NCBI RefSeq assembly: GCF_036226445.1
Contig: NZ_CP108474.1
Location: forward strand, 6,634,001 to 6,698,000
Length of the DNA: 64,000 nucleotides
DNA from: Streptomyces sp. NBC_01255
Lineage (GTDB): Bacteria; Actinomycetota; Actinomycetes; Streptomycetales; Streptomycetaceae
Direction of reading: 5' to 3'
Shown here: piece by piece, positions 44,529 to 53,616 of the stretch
Layout: each line of letters begins with the position of its first letter
How positions within the stretch are numbered: position 1 is the stretch's first letter
Notes under the pieces: model-generated
The model's input: only the letters and a program-made list of their open reading frames with translations
Databases searched by the model: none
What the model was told of the DNA's origin: nothing
Made by a program: the position numbers and the translations under genes

Positions 44529-45281
44529 ATGAGCTCACCCAGCACGACCGAAGAGCGTGTCGCACTCGTCACCGGCTCGTCCTCGGGCATCGGGGCCGCC
44601 GTCGCCCGCCGCCTCGCCGAGGCCGGCATCCGCGTCGTCGTCAACTCCGCCCGTTCCGTCGAGGCCGGGGAACGCATCGCCGCCGAACTGCCCGGCGCCG
44701 TCTACCTCCGGGCGGACGTCTCCGACGAGACCCAGGCCAAGGAGCTCGTCGAGCGGACCGTCGAGCGACTCGGCCGCCTCGACATCCTCGTCAACTGCGC
44801 GGGCACCACCCGGTTCATCCCGCACGACGACCTCGAAGCCGCCTCGCCCGACGTGTGGCGGCACCTCTACGACGTCAACGTCATCGGCGTCTGGCAGACC
44901 GTCGCCGCCGCCGTCCCGCACCTGCGGAAGACCCGCGGCAGCGTCGTGACGATCTCCTCCCAGGCCGGTGTCCGGCCGGGCGGCAGCTCCATCCCGTACG
45001 CGGTCTCCAAGGCCGCCGTCAACCACATGACGAAGCTCCTCGCCAAGGCCCTCGGCCCCGACGTACGGGTCAACGCGGTCGCGCCCGGGCTCATCGACAC
45101 CCCCTGGTTCGACGGGGTCGACGGCGCCGACGAGGCCAAGGCCCATGTCGCGGACGTCGTCCCGCTGCGCCGCGTCGGCCGCCCCGAGGACATCGCGCAG
45201 GCGGTCTTCGACCTGGCCCACGCCTCGTACATCACCGGCGAGGTGCTCCTCGTGGACGGCGGCGGTCACCTGCTCGGCTGA
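44529..45281 (+). CDS. Short-chain dehydrogenase/reductase
   Basis: The 250-residue classical SDR has the cofactor loop TGSSSGIG (15-22), NCAG (89-92), catalytic S144 region, and Y157-x-x-x-K161. VNAVAPGLIDTPW and the C-terminal EVLLVDGGGHL fit FabG-like reductases. The substrate is unknown. It is monocistronic, with a hairpin over its stop codon shared with the convergent GNAT gene. Confidence 0.9.
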   Translation: MSSPSTTEERVALVTGSSSGIGAAVARRLAEAGIRVVVNSARSVEAGERIAAELPGAVYLRADVSDETQAKELVERTVERLGRLDILVNCAGTTRFIPHDDLEAASPDVWRHLYDVNVIGVWQTVAAAVPHLRKTRGSVVTISSQAGVRPGGSSIPYAVSKAAVNHMTKLLAKALGPDVRVNAVAPGLIDTPWFDGVDGADEAKAHVADVVPLRRVGRPEDIAQAVFDLAHASYITGEVLLVDGGGHLLG

Positions 45282-45299
45282 GCCGCCTACAGGCTCAGC
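45277..45299. terminator. Small hairpin covering two convergent stop codons
   Basis: GCTGAGCC (45277-45284) pairs with GGCTCAGC (45292-45299). The stem contains the stop codon of the SDR gene and the loop and right arm contain the end of the GNAT gene. Confidence 0.55.
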
Positions 45300-45730
45300 T
45301 TGAAGCCGTCGTGGCTGCGCGCGAAGCCCAGTGACGCGTAGAAGCGATGGGCCTCCGTCCGCCGCTTGTCGCTCGTCAACTGGACCAGCGCGCAGCCCCG
45401 CTCGCGGGCCCGCGCGACGGCCCGCTCCATCAGCTCCCGCCCCAGGCCGCCGCCCCGCCGGTCCGCCCTGATCCGGACCGCCTCGATCAGGGCCCGCTCG
45501 GCGCCGCCCTTACCGAGGCCGGGGATGTACGTGGCCTGGAGGCAGCCCAGGACGGGCCCGCCGTCGGCGAGGACCAGCACCTCGTTGCGCGGGTCGTCCG
45601 CGATGGCGGCGAAGGCCCGCTCGTACGCCTCGGTGACGACGATCGTGGCGGGGTCGACGACCTGCTCCTCGTCGGCCAGGAGAGCGAGGACGGCGGGCAG
45701 TTCGGCGCGGGTGGCGGGGCGGAGAATCAT
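45287..45730 (-). CDS. GNAT-family N-acetyltransferase
   Basis: The 147-residue single GNAT domain has the acetyl-CoA loop segment VRIRADRRGGGLGRELMERA (Q/RxxGxG/A region) and the C-terminal HRFYASLGFARSHDGFKL typical of the fold. The acceptor substrate is unknown. The ATG at 45730 is chosen because the domain begins MILRPATRAEL; the open frame reaches 45796. Confidence 0.9.
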   Translation of the reverse strand: MILRPATRAELPAVLALLADEEQVVDPATIVVTEAYERAFAAIADDPRNEVLVLADGGPVLGCLQATYIPGLGKGGAERALIEAVRIRADRRGGGLGRELMERAVARARERGCALVQLTSDKRRTEAHRFYASLGFARSHDGFKLSL

Positions 45731-45816
45731 GCTGCCGAGTCTCACACAAGGGGATTTCATGCCGCGTTCATGGCCGAAGCGAGAGGGTATGGCCAACTGA
45801 AGAGAGGGAGCCCTCC

Positions 45817-46536
45817 ATGAACGCCGTCGCGCACCCCGACGCCCGTCCCGAGATCCACCGTCCCGGCGTCGAAGCCGTCCTCGTCAGCACCTGGTCGGTC
45901 GGCACCGCCGAGCGCCAGCGCGCCGCCGTCGAGGCCGTCCGCAAGGCCTGGGAGAGCCGGGAGTGGCCGGACCCGAGGCTGCTCGGATACACCGTCTACT
46001 GCGGGACGGACGGCGACACGCTGCTCCACTACGCGCAGTGGGCCACCCAGGAGGCATACGACGACTTCGTCCGCACCCGCCGTGACGACCGGGACGCCGA
46101 GATCGACGCGGCCGTCCCCGGGATCGAGCGGGTCGAGCCGCACCGCTACGCGTCGCCGTACAGGACCGCCGTCCTCAACGAGGAGAGCGCGGGGGCGGTG
46201 CCGGGGCTCGTCGCGGCCGTCGAGGTCGAGTTCGACGGGCCGGACACCGGACGCCAGAGAGCCTGGGTGGACAGCGTGTTCACCGCGCTGGCCCAGGACG
46301 AGGGGTCGCAGCGGATACCGGGCGCGATCGGCGCCCAGTTCCACCTCTCCGTCGACGGCACCCGCGCCCTCGACCTCGCCGAGTGGGAGAGCGAGCAGGC
46401 CCACACGGCGTGGCTGATGAGTCTGGCCACCAGCCCGGTCGGCGAGGCCTGGGCGGCGGTGGCGAACTACCCCGGGATCGCCGGCAGCCGGGTGCGAAAG
46501 TACACGCCCGCGCTGAGCCTCAGCGCGGGCGTGTGA
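45817..46536 (+). CDS. Two-domain antibiotic biosynthesis monooxygenase-like protein
   Basis: The 239-residue protein has two dimeric alpha/beta-barrel (ABM) repeats, about 15-115 and 125-230. Each has a Trp-centred helix (LLHYAQWATQEAYDDF and ALDLAEWESEQAHTAW). ABM proteins include quinone-forming monooxygenases and haem-degrading enzymes, but many have no known reaction. ATG start with GAGGGAG upstream. The extreme 3' end forms a long hairpin. Confidence 0.82.
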   Translation: MNAVAHPDARPEIHRPGVEAVLVSTWSVGTAERQRAAVEAVRKAWESREWPDPRLLGYTVYCGTDGDTLLHYAQWATQEAYDDFVRTRRDDRDAEIDAAVPGIERVEPHRYASPYRTAVLNEESAGAVPGLVAAVEVEFDGPDTGRQRAWVDSVFTALAQDEGSQRIPGAIGAQFHLSVDGTRALDLAEWESEQAHTAWLMSLATSPVGEAWAAVANYPGIAGSRVRKYTPALSLSAGV

Positions 46537-46551
46537 CCGACCGGGTCGGTA
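46502..46551. terminator. Double hairpin between convergent genes
   Basis: A 16-bp perfect inverted repeat with only one central base (46502-46517 with 46519-46534) lies inside the end of the ABM gene. A second repeat ACCGAC-N3-GTCGGT (46537-46551) fills the intergenic gap. Together they should stop transcription both ways. Confidence 0.75.
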
Positions 46552-48390
46552 CTACGGGCGGAAGCGCAGGACCTGCGGGTCGTGGTCGCTGTCCTGGTCG
46601 GCGAACTCGGCGTTGATGTGCACGCTGTCGTACGCGAAGTGGTGGACGCCCGGGCTCGTCAGGATCTGGTCGAGGACCTGGCTGTTGCCCTGGTAGACGT
46701 ACGAGTACCGCTCGGAGCGCGGCAGCGACTTCACCGCCGGGTACAGCGCGCCGCCGTCCGTCAGCGCCTTCGTCGTGCCGGAGAACTCGAAGTCGTTGAT
46801 GTCGCCGACGACGAGGACGTCCGCCTGCTTCTCCAGCGCGACGATGTCCTTCACGAAGGCGTTGACGGCCTGCGCCTGGAGCAGTCGCTTCGCCTCGGAG
46901 GAACGGTTCGGCGGCTGGTGGTGCGAGACGAGGGACTCGTCGCCGCCCTTCGAGCCGAAGTGGTTGGCGATCACGAAGACCGTGCGGCCGCGGAAGACGA
47001 ACTCGCCCGCGAGCGGCTTCCGGCTGCTCTCCCAGGCGGTGTTCGCCGGGTCGATCCGGCCGGGGGAGAGGGTCAGCGCGGCGCGGCCCTTCTCGCCCGT
47101 CACGGCGGTGGCCGCGGCGGCGTCGCCACCCGCGCGGTCCGTGAAGGAGACCCGCTCGGGGTTGAAGAGGAAGACCTGGCGGATGTTGCCGCCGGGCTCG
47201 CCGCCGTCCTTGTTGTTCTGCGGGTCGATCGAGCGCCACTCGTACGCCGGTCCGCCGGCCGCGACGATCGCGTCCGTGAACTTCTTGACCGTCTGGTCGG
47301 CGGCGACCGTACCGTCGTTCTTGGCGCCGTTGTTGTCCTGGATCTCCTCCAGGGCGAGGATGTCGGGCGCAGCGAGGTTGTCGACGACCGCCTTCGCGAG
47401 GGCGTCGAACTTCTCCTGCGGGTCGCTCGGGTCGAGGTTCTCGACGTTGTACGTCGCCACGGCCAGCTCGTTCTTGTGCTGCTTGGCCGTGGACTCGCGC
47501 TCCAGGCCGCGGTCCTCGACCGTGACCGGGGTCCGCGCGGTCAGCGTGTAGCCGCCGAACTGGTTGAAGTCGAGCGGGCCCTCGGTCGTGCCCGTCAGCC
47601 GGTCGCCCACGTTCGCCTTCGGGAAGGGCTGCTGGGCGAGCGGGGTCAGCGACTGGATCTGGAGCCGGCCGGTGTTCTGGGACTCGTACGAGCCGTAGAC
47701 CGTGCCGCCGCGCCAGTTGCGGTTCTCGAAGGGCTTCACCGACACCCACAGCTCCGCGTACGGGTCGGTGGCGCCGACCACCCGCGAGGAGCCGATCCGG
47801 ACGTTCGTGCCCTCCAGGGACTCGTAGTAGTCCAGGGCGTACGTCTCCGGGTCCAGCGTCAGCCCGTTGATCGAGCCGGCGGCGGCCGGGTCGCCCTCGG
47901 GGGCGTACTCGTCGGGGACGGACCAGGCGGAGATCGTCACCGGGGCCGGGAGCGCGTTGCCCTTCGAGACCACCGTGATGACGGGCTTGGAGAGCTGCGT
48001 CAGCGACTGGTTGCCGGAGTTCAGGCCACCCGGGACGTACTCGGTCACCGTGCCGTTCAGGCTGACCGCGTCGCCGACGGCGACGGTCGGGACCGAGCTG
48101 GTGAAGACGAACAGGCCCTCGCTGGTGGCCGGGTTCGCGTCGGCCTGGGGGTCCTGGATCCAGAAGCCGCGCGAGCCGTAGGTGCGGACGCCGGTGACGA
48201 TGCCCGTGACGCCGGTGACCTGCGTGCCCACGAGGGGGGAGACGCGGGTCGTGCCCTGGATGTCGTGGATGCGGACGCCGGCGGCGCTGTCCTCGGCGGA
48301 GGCGCTCGTCGAACCTGCGAGGAGTCCGGCGGCGAGGGCGGCGGCGACGACGGCCGAGACGGCGGCGAATCTCGGTATGGAGGAAGGCAT
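46552..48390 (-). CDS. Secreted ExeM/NucH-type endonuclease
   Basis: The 612-residue protein has a signal peptide (MPSSIPRFAAV..., cleavage near ASA-E at about 32). An OB-like nuclease-associated region follows (about 40-260), then an endonuclease/exonuclease/phosphatase domain (about 300-612). Catalytic elements are visible: ATYNVENLDPS, ALEEIQDN (metal Glu), ANHFGSKG, VVGDINDFE (Asp-Asn) and the final SDHDPQVL (Asp-His). It should degrade extracellular DNA. Monocistronic and convergent with the ABM gene. Confidence 0.92.
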   Translation of the reverse strand: MPSSIPRFAAVSAVVAAALAAGLLAGSTSASAEDSAAGVRIHDIQGTTRVSPLVGTQVTGVTGIVTGVRTYGSRGFWIQDPQADANPATSEGLFVFTSSVPTVAVGDAVSLNGTVTEYVPGGLNSGNQSLTQLSKPVITVVSKGNALPAPVTISAWSVPDEYAPEGDPAAAGSINGLTLDPETYALDYYESLEGTNVRIGSSRVVGATDPYAELWVSVKPFENRNWRGGTVYGSYESQNTGRLQIQSLTPLAQQPFPKANVGDRLTGTTEGPLDFNQFGGYTLTARTPVTVEDRGLERESTAKQHKNELAVATYNVENLDPSDPQEKFDALAKAVVDNLAAPDILALEEIQDNNGAKNDGTVAADQTVKKFTDAIVAAGGPAYEWRSIDPQNNKDGGEPGGNIRQVFLFNPERVSFTDRAGGDAAAATAVTGEKGRAALTLSPGRIDPANTAWESSRKPLAGEFVFRGRTVFVIANHFGSKGGDESLVSHHQPPNRSSEAKRLLQAQAVNAFVKDIVALEKQADVLVVGDINDFEFSGTTKALTDGGALYPAVKSLPRSERYSYVYQGNSQVLDQILTSPGVHHFAYDSVHINAEFADQDSDHDPQVLRFRP

Positions 48391-48607
48391 CAGGGCTCCG
48401 GAGGGTGCTTGGAGGAACGGCAGATGAATCTACGCGCGTCAATCTCTTGTGAGTGGGGGGAACTTGTCAAGAGTCGACGGGTGTACGAAGGCTGACGGTT
48501 CCGTGAACCGGCGGACGTCCTCCCGGATGCGTCTACGCTGAGTACCGCTCTTTCCCCGTACTTCCCCCACCCCCGTCCCACCCGCACGCGTCGAGGAGAC
48601 CCCCCAC

Positions 48608-50107
48608 ATGTCAGCGGAGCAGCCCACCCTTCCCCCCGTTCGGCTTCCCGCGGACGCGGAGCTGGCGCGGGACGCCCTGGCCGCGCCCCTCCTCGCCCGC
48701 GCCGTGCGGCTCGCCCGCTGGGCCGGACCCGAGACGCGGGTCGGCGCGGGCGGCGAGCTCGTCGACGAGCAACTGCCGGACGCCGTCGAGGAGCTGGGCC
48801 TGACCGTCGTCGCCGACGAGGCGGACGCCGAGGGCACCGAGGCCTTCGAGGAAGCCGTCGAGGAGGCCGAGATCCTGGCCGCCGACGCCTGGCGGCTCGC
48901 CGTCGACACCGGCCTGGTGACGGTCGAGGACGGCGCGGACGACGAGACCCCCGGCGGGGCGGGGCCCGGCGAGAACCTGGCGCTGCTCACCGGCGGTTCG
49001 CCCCATGACGTCCTCACGATCTGGCTGGACGGATTCGACGCGGTCTTCGCCGACGCCGTCGTGCCCGTCCTCGACGACCTGGACCGGATCGTCGGCGAGG
49101 ACGGCGAGATCGACCTCGAGTCGCTGGACTGGGACCCCGAGATGGAGGGCGAGTTCCTGGAGGGCGTGCTCGGCAACCTCTACCTGCTGACCGTCAGCGA
49201 GGGCGGACCCGGCGACGGGCCCGTGCCGCTGCCCGCGCTCGCCGCCTCGATGGTCGTCCCCGACGACATGGGCGAGCCGACCGACGACGTCCTGGAGCAG
49301 GTCTCGGACGCGATGATGCGGCTCGACGAGCAGTTCCGCCTGCTGGAGGCGATCGGGCTCGTCGAGTACCAGCCCGTCGACGAGGCCCTGATGGCCGAGG
49401 AGGGTGAGGAGCCGGCCGCGCCGCTCGACGACGAGGACGTCTCGCGGTACGGCATGGTCCGGCTCACGCAGCTCGGTCTTTACGGCGTCCGGGCCCGGAT
49501 GCTCGACGCCGGAGTGGACGCGCCCGCCGTCGGCGACCTCGCCGACAAGGGCGCCGACGCGCTCCTCGGCGGCATCGCCGCCTACCCGGAGGCCGCCGCG
49601 CGCGCCGAGACCGCCGCGTGGCTCTCCGGCCGCGACGTCGTGACCGCGGCAGGGGAGCTGCTCGCTGCGGCCCGGGGCGCGGACGCGGGCTCGCCGCTCC
49701 GCCGCCTCCACTGCCAGCAGGCGCTCTCCCTGGTGGGCGCGGAGGCCGAGCCCGCGGTCCGGGAGGTCCTGGACGACGCGGAACTCGGCGGTCTGGCCCG
49801 GGTCTGGCTCGCGGAGCGGGGTGCGGCGGACGTGCCCGCGCCCTCGGAGGCGATGATCTTCTGGCTGGCGATCGACACGATCGCGGCGCAGCTCGACGCG
49901 GACGGCGACCTGGAGGAGGTCCAGGAGCTGATCGAGGGGCTCACGGGCCGGCACAGCGGCTTCTTCGAGGCGGCGTGGCGGGTCGAGCACCCGGCGACGG
50001 CGGAGGTCCTGGAGGCGATGGGCCGGCTGCACCGGGACAAGACGGCCGCGAAGGAAGCCCGCAAGTCGGCCTTCAAGGCCCGCTCGCGGTCGGGCTCCCA
50101 GCCGTGA
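48608..50107 (+). CDS. Large acidic conserved hypothetical protein
   Basis: The soluble 499-residue protein is rich in Asp, Glu and Ala, without signal peptide or membrane helices. The sequence is mainly helical, with LARWAGPETRVGAGGELVDEQ near the N-terminus, an acidic loop at about 270-285 and a basic C-terminus (KTAAKEARKSAFKARSRSG). It resembles proteins found widely in Streptomyces without assigned role. The start is an ATG after AGGAGA. Upstream (48391-48607) I see no other gene. Function unknown. Confidence 0.85.
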   Translation: MSAEQPTLPPVRLPADAELARDALAAPLLARAVRLARWAGPETRVGAGGELVDEQLPDAVEELGLTVVADEADAEGTEAFEEAVEEAEILAADAWRLAVDTGLVTVEDGADDETPGGAGPGENLALLTGGSPHDVLTIWLDGFDAVFADAVVPVLDDLDRIVGEDGEIDLESLDWDPEMEGEFLEGVLGNLYLLTVSEGGPGDGPVPLPALAASMVVPDDMGEPTDDVLEQVSDAMMRLDEQFRLLEAIGLVEYQPVDEALMAEEGEEPAAPLDDEDVSRYGMVRLTQLGLYGVRARMLDAGVDAPAVGDLADKGADALLGGIAAYPEAAARAETAAWLSGRDVVTAAGELLAAARGADAGSPLRRLHCQQALSLVGAEAEPAVREVLDDAELGGLARVWLAERGAADVPAPSEAMIFWLAIDTIAAQLDADGDLEEVQELIEGLTGRHSGFFEAAWRVEHPATAEVLEAMGRLHRDKTAAKEARKSAFKARSRSGSQP

Positions 50108-50240
50108 CCCGGTGATCTTCCCTGGCCGGTTCCCGATCGTGTGATGCCCCTGGGGCGTTCCCGCGGTGTTTGACTCGTGTTCGTCAGGGCACGGGAGGGT
50201 GGCCCGCGAGATCATGCCGCCACAGGGAGACCCTCACACC

Positions 50241-51686
50241 ATGCCTCTCAACCGCAGGGAGTTCACCAAGCAGTCCGCCGTCGCCGGTGCGGGGCTCGCC
50301 CTCACCGGCGTCGTCGGCGCTCTCGCCACCGCGCCCGAGGCGCTCGCCTCGGACGAGCCGGAGGTGTACGGCGGCGGGCACGGCCAGGGGAACGGGCACG
50401 GTCACGGGCACGCGCTCGGTTACGGGCCGCTCGTCGCCGACCCCGAGGGGATCCTCGCCCTGCCCGCCGGGTTCTCGTACCGCGTCGTGACGCACAGCGG
50501 TGTCACCCGCCTGGAGAGCGGCGAGTTCACGCCGTCCAACCACGACGGCTCGGCGGCCTTCGCCGGCCCGCGCGGCACCACGTATCTGGTCAACAACCAC
50601 GAGCTCTACGGCCCCCGCTCGAACTGGCCCCACCCGGTCCCGCTCACCGACGGGCTCGTCTACGACCCGGCCGCCCCGGGCGGCTGCACCGTCGTCGAGA
50701 TGCACCGGGACGGCACCGTCGCCGAGTGGGTCGGTCTCGCCGGCACCTCCACCAACTGCGCGGGCGGCAGCACCGCCTGGGGCACCTGGCTGACCGGCGA
50801 GGAGAACTCCGACCTCGCGGGCGTCAACGGCATGACCAAGGACCACGGCTACATCTTCGAGGTCGACCCGCGCGACCGGCGCGCCAACCTCGACCCGAAG
50901 CCGATCAAAGCCTTCGGCCGCTACGACCACGAGGCCGTCGTCATCGACCCGAAGCGCGGCCACGCCTACCTCACCGAGGACGCCGCCCTGCCCTTCGGCC
51001 TGCTCTTCCGCTGGGTGCCGCCGAAGGGATTCGAGCACGGGCGCGGAAAGCTCCGTACGCTCGCCGACGACGCCGGTGTGCTCCAGGCCTTCAAGTGCAC
51101 GGACTCCGGGGGCCGTTTCGTCGAGGACCTCTCCCAGGCCACCCGGATCGGCACGGTCTACGGCGTGGACTGGATCGACGTCCCCGACCGCGACGCCCGC
51201 ACCGTCGCCGTCCGCAAGCAGTTCGGCCCCGGCCAGGTAACCCGCGGCTGCAAGCTGGAAGGCATGTGGTGGGCCGACGGCGGCGCGTACGTCGTCTCCT
51301 CCTTCGCGCGCGAGGAGTGGAGCCCCGGCCCCTCGCACGACGGCCAGGTCTGGTTCTACAACCCCGGGCGCCGCACCCTCACCCTCAAGGTGCTGCTCGG
51401 CGTGAACCCGGCGCCCGGCGAGGACGGCGCCTACGACGGCCCCGACAACATCACCGTCTCCCCGTACGGCGGGATCGTCATCGCCGAGGACGGCCGGGGC
51501 GTACAGCACCTCTTCGGCGCGACCGACTCCGGCCGGACGTACCCGATCGCCCGCAACGACCTCAACGACGGCGAGTTCACGGGGGTCTGCTTCTCGCCCG
51601 ACGGCGACACGCTGTTCGCCAACATCCAGACGCCCGGCATCCTGGTCGCGATCACCGGCCCCTGGCGCCGCCAGCCGCGTCGCTGA
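50241..51686 (+). CDS. Tat-exported PhoX-family (DUF839) protein
   Basis: The 481-residue protein has a twin-arginine signal, NRREFTKQSAVAGAGLALTG, with cleavage near ALA-S at about 38. A His/Gly-rich segment (GGGHGQGNGHGHGHALG) and a PhoX/DUF839 beta-propeller follow (VNNHELYGPRSN, TWLTGEENSD, YDHEAVVIDPKRGHAYLTEDA, VCFSPDGDTLFANIQTPG). PhoX enzymes are Ca/Fe alkaline phosphatases; DUF839 members may differ. The ATG at 50241 gives the Tat motif at the N-terminus and has GGGAGA upstream. A terminator follows. Confidence 0.9.
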   Translation: MPLNRREFTKQSAVAGAGLALTGVVGALATAPEALASDEPEVYGGGHGQGNGHGHGHALGYGPLVADPEGILALPAGFSYRVVTHSGVTRLESGEFTPSNHDGSAAFAGPRGTTYLVNNHELYGPRSNWPHPVPLTDGLVYDPAAPGGCTVVEMHRDGTVAEWVGLAGTSTNCAGGSTAWGTWLTGEENSDLAGVNGMTKDHGYIFEVDPRDRRANLDPKPIKAFGRYDHEAVVIDPKRGHAYLTEDAALPFGLLFRWVPPKGFEHGRGKLRTLADDAGVLQAFKCTDSGGRFVEDLSQATRIGTVYGVDWIDVPDRDARTVAVRKQFGPGQVTRGCKLEGMWWADGGAYVVSSFAREEWSPGPSHDGQVWFYNPGRRTLTLKVLLGVNPAPGEDGAYDGPDNITVSPYGGIVIAEDGRGVQHLFGATDSGRTYPIARNDLNDGEFTGVCFSPDGDTLFANIQTPGILVAITGPWRRQPRR

Positions 51687-51690
51687 ACCA

Positions 51691-51713
51691 CCGGCCGGCC
51701 TTCCCGGCCGGCC
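51691..51713 (+). terminator. Hairpin after the PhoX-like gene
   Basis: GGCCGGCC (51693-51700) and GGCCGGCC (51706-51713) form an 8 to 10-bp self-complementary stem around a short TTCCC loop, 5 bp after the stop. Confidence 0.6.
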
Positions 51714-51761
51714 TTCCGGCCCGCGGGCAGCTGCCCTTCCGGCCCTTCCAGGGCTGCCCCT

Positions 51762-51803
51762 CTGACCCCTGGTCAGCTCCATGGGCTGACATCTAACATG
51801 TCA
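51762..51803 (+). promoter_or_regulatory. Promoter and two palindromes before the GntR gene
   Basis: TGGTCA (51770-51775), an 18-nt spacer and TAACAT (51794-51799) place the transcript start at the ATG (51808). TGACAT-N5-ATGTCA (51787-51803) covers the -10; CTGACC-N3-GGTCAG (51762-51776) covers the -35. Both are perfect inverted repeats and could be GntR operators. Confidence 0.65.
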
Positions 51804-51807
51804 GTCC

Positions 51808-52512
51808 ATGGAAGCACTGCGGCCCGTGGGCCGGACCCTTCTGCGCGACCGGGCGTACGAGGCACTGCGCGAGGCCATCGTGCGCGGCGACCTCGCCCCC
51901 GGCGCCCCACTGAAGGACGCCGACCTCGCCGACCTCCTCGGGCTCTCGCGCGCACCCGTGCGCGAGGCGCTGGTCCGGCTCTGCGACGAGGGGCTCGTCG
52001 AGACCAAGCCGCAGAGCTACACCCGGGTCACCCGGCCGGTCAGCCGGGTCGTCCGCGACGCCGCCTCCGTCGTGCGCGTGATGCACGAACTCGCCGCCCG
52101 CACCGGCGTACCCCTGCTCGGCCCCGAGGGCGTCCGGGCCATGCGCGAGGCCAACGAGCGCTTCGCGGCGGCCGTCCGCGGCTCCGACGTGGAGGCCGCG
52201 CTCCGCGCCGACGACGAGCTCCACCAGGTCCTCGTCGTCGCCAGCGGCAACCACGCCGCCGCCGCCACCATCGCGCGCTACACCCCGCTGATCCGCCGCG
52301 TCGAACGGCGGCTCTTCGGCGACTCCGGCAGCTGCGGCTCGGCCGAACTGCACGCCCGGCTGATCGACGCGTGCGCGAGCGGGGACGCGGAGGCGGCGGT
52401 CCGGATCACCACCGAGATCTGGGCGGCGCTCGAACAACTCGCGGACGACGCCGTCGAGGTGGCCGAGGTCACGGGCATCCCGGCCCCCCAGGTTCCGCAC
52501 GACACCCCCTAG
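51808..52512 (+). CDS. GntR-family (FadR/FCD) regulator next to ACC deaminase
   Basis: The 234-residue protein has a winged helix-turn-helix (about 10-75, [25 protein letters not shown]) and a helical FCD-type effector domain with DELHQV and the histidine-bearing helices. It is probably leaderless and autoregulated through the palindrome at -10. Position directly before acdS suggests control of ACC deaminase. Confidence 0.9.
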   Translation: MEALRPVGRTLLRDRAYEALREAIVRGDLAPGAPLKDADLADLLGLSRAPVREALVRLCDEGLVETKPQSYTRVTRPVSRVVRDAASVVRVMHELAARTGVPLLGPEGVRAMREANERFAAAVRGSDVEAALRADDELHQVLVVASGNHAAAATIARYTPLIRRVERRLFGDSGSCGSAELHARLIDACASGDAEAAVRITTEIWAALEQLADDAVEVAEVTGIPAPQVPHDTP

Positions 52513-52549
52513 GGGGTCGTGCCGCTCAGCCCCGGCACGACACCCCCTG
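52499..52549 (+). promoter_or_regulatory. Inverted and direct repeats between GntR gene and acdS
   Basis: CCCCCTAGGGGG spans the GntR stop codon. AGGGGGTCGTGCCG (52510-52524) then pairs, with a 2-nt bulge, with CGGCACGACACCCCCT (52533-52548), while CACGACACCCCCT occurs twice in direct orientation (52498 and 52537). Mutually exclusive hairpins are possible, as in attenuators; a plain terminator is also possible. Confidence 0.5.
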
Positions 52550-52574
52550 CCGCCTTCACCCACCGGGAGCCGTT

Positions 52575-53594
52575 TTGCCGATCATCGACTTCGCCCGCTA
52601 CCCGCTGCTCTTCGGACCCTCCCCGGTCCACCCGCTCGAACGGCTCACCCACCACCTCGGCGGCGCCACGCTCTGGGCCAAGCGCGAGGACTGCAACTCG
52701 GGCGTCGCGTACGGCGGGAACAAGACCCGCAAGCTGGAGTACCTGGTCGCCGACGCCCTCGCCCAGGGCTGCGACACCCTCGTCTCCATCGGAGGGGTCC
52801 AGTCCAACCACACCCGCCAGGTCGCCGCCGTCGCCGCCCGTGCCGGGCTGCGCTGCGTCCTCGTGCAGGAGAGCTGGGTCGACTGGCCGGACCCCGTCTA
52901 CGACAAGGTCGGCAACATCCTGATCAGCCGCCTCGCCGGCGCGGACGTGCGCCTCGTGCGGGCGGGCTTCGGCATCGGCTTCAAGGAGAGCTGGGAGCAG
53001 GCCCTGCGGGAGGTCGAGGAAGGCGGCGGGAAGCCGTACGCGATCCCGGCGGGCGCCTCCGACCACCGGCTCGGCGGTCTCGGCTTCGCGAACTGGGCCT
53101 ACGAGGTGGCCGAGCAGGAGCGCGAGCTCGGCGTCTTCTTCGACACGGTGGTCGTCTGCTCGGTGACCGGCTCCACCCAGGCCGGGATGGTCGCGGGCTT
53201 CGCCGCGCTCGCCGAGGAGGGCGGACCCGCCCGCCGGATCATCGGCGTCGACGCCTCGGCGAAGCCCGGCCCGACGCACGAGCAGATCACCCGGATCGCC
53301 CGCGACACCGCCGAGCTCATCGGCGTCGAGCGCGAGGTGACGGCGGCCGACGTCGAGCTCGACGAGCGCTACCACGCCGGGGTGTACGGCCTCCCGGACG
53401 AGGCCACCCTCGACGCGATGCGGCTCGCCGCCCGCACCGAGGGCATGATCACCGACCCCGTGTACGAGGGGAAGTCGATGGCGGGCATGGTCGACCTGGT
53501 GGAGCGGGGAGAGATCGGCCGGGACTCGACCGTTCTCTACGCCCACCTCGGCGGCCAGCCCGCCCTCAACGGTTACAGCGCCCTGTTCTCCTGA
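52575..53594 (+). CDS. acdS: 1-aminocyclopropane-1-carboxylate deaminase
   Basis: The 339-residue PLP enzyme cleaves ACC, the ethylene precursor of plants, to 2-oxobutyrate and ammonia. [10 protein letters not shown] contains the PLP lysine (about K51), GVQSNHTRQ the nucleophile Ser (about 78), and VYEGKS the Tyr-Glu pair (about 294-295) that separates ACC deaminases from D-cysteine desulfhydrases. No ATG or GTG lies near the conserved start, so TTG at 52575 with GGGAG 5 nt upstream is the best start. Confidence 0.92.
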   Translation: MPIIDFARYPLLFGPSPVHPLERLTHHLGGATLWAKREDCNSGVAYGGNKTRKLEYLVADALAQGCDTLVSIGGVQSNHTRQVAAVAARAGLRCVLVQESWVDWPDPVYDKVGNILISRLAGADVRLVRAGFGIGFKESWEQALREVEEGGGKPYAIPAGASDHRLGGLGFANWAYEVAEQERELGVFFDTVVVCSVTGSTQAGMVAGFAALAEEGGPARRIIGVDASAKPGPTHEQITRIARDTAELIGVEREVTAADVELDERYHAGVYGLPDEATLDAMRLAARTEGMITDPVYEGKSMAGMVDLVERGEIGRDSTVLYAHLGGQPALNGYSALFS

Positions 53595-53616
53595 GGGGCG
53601 GCGGGGAGCCTGCCGC

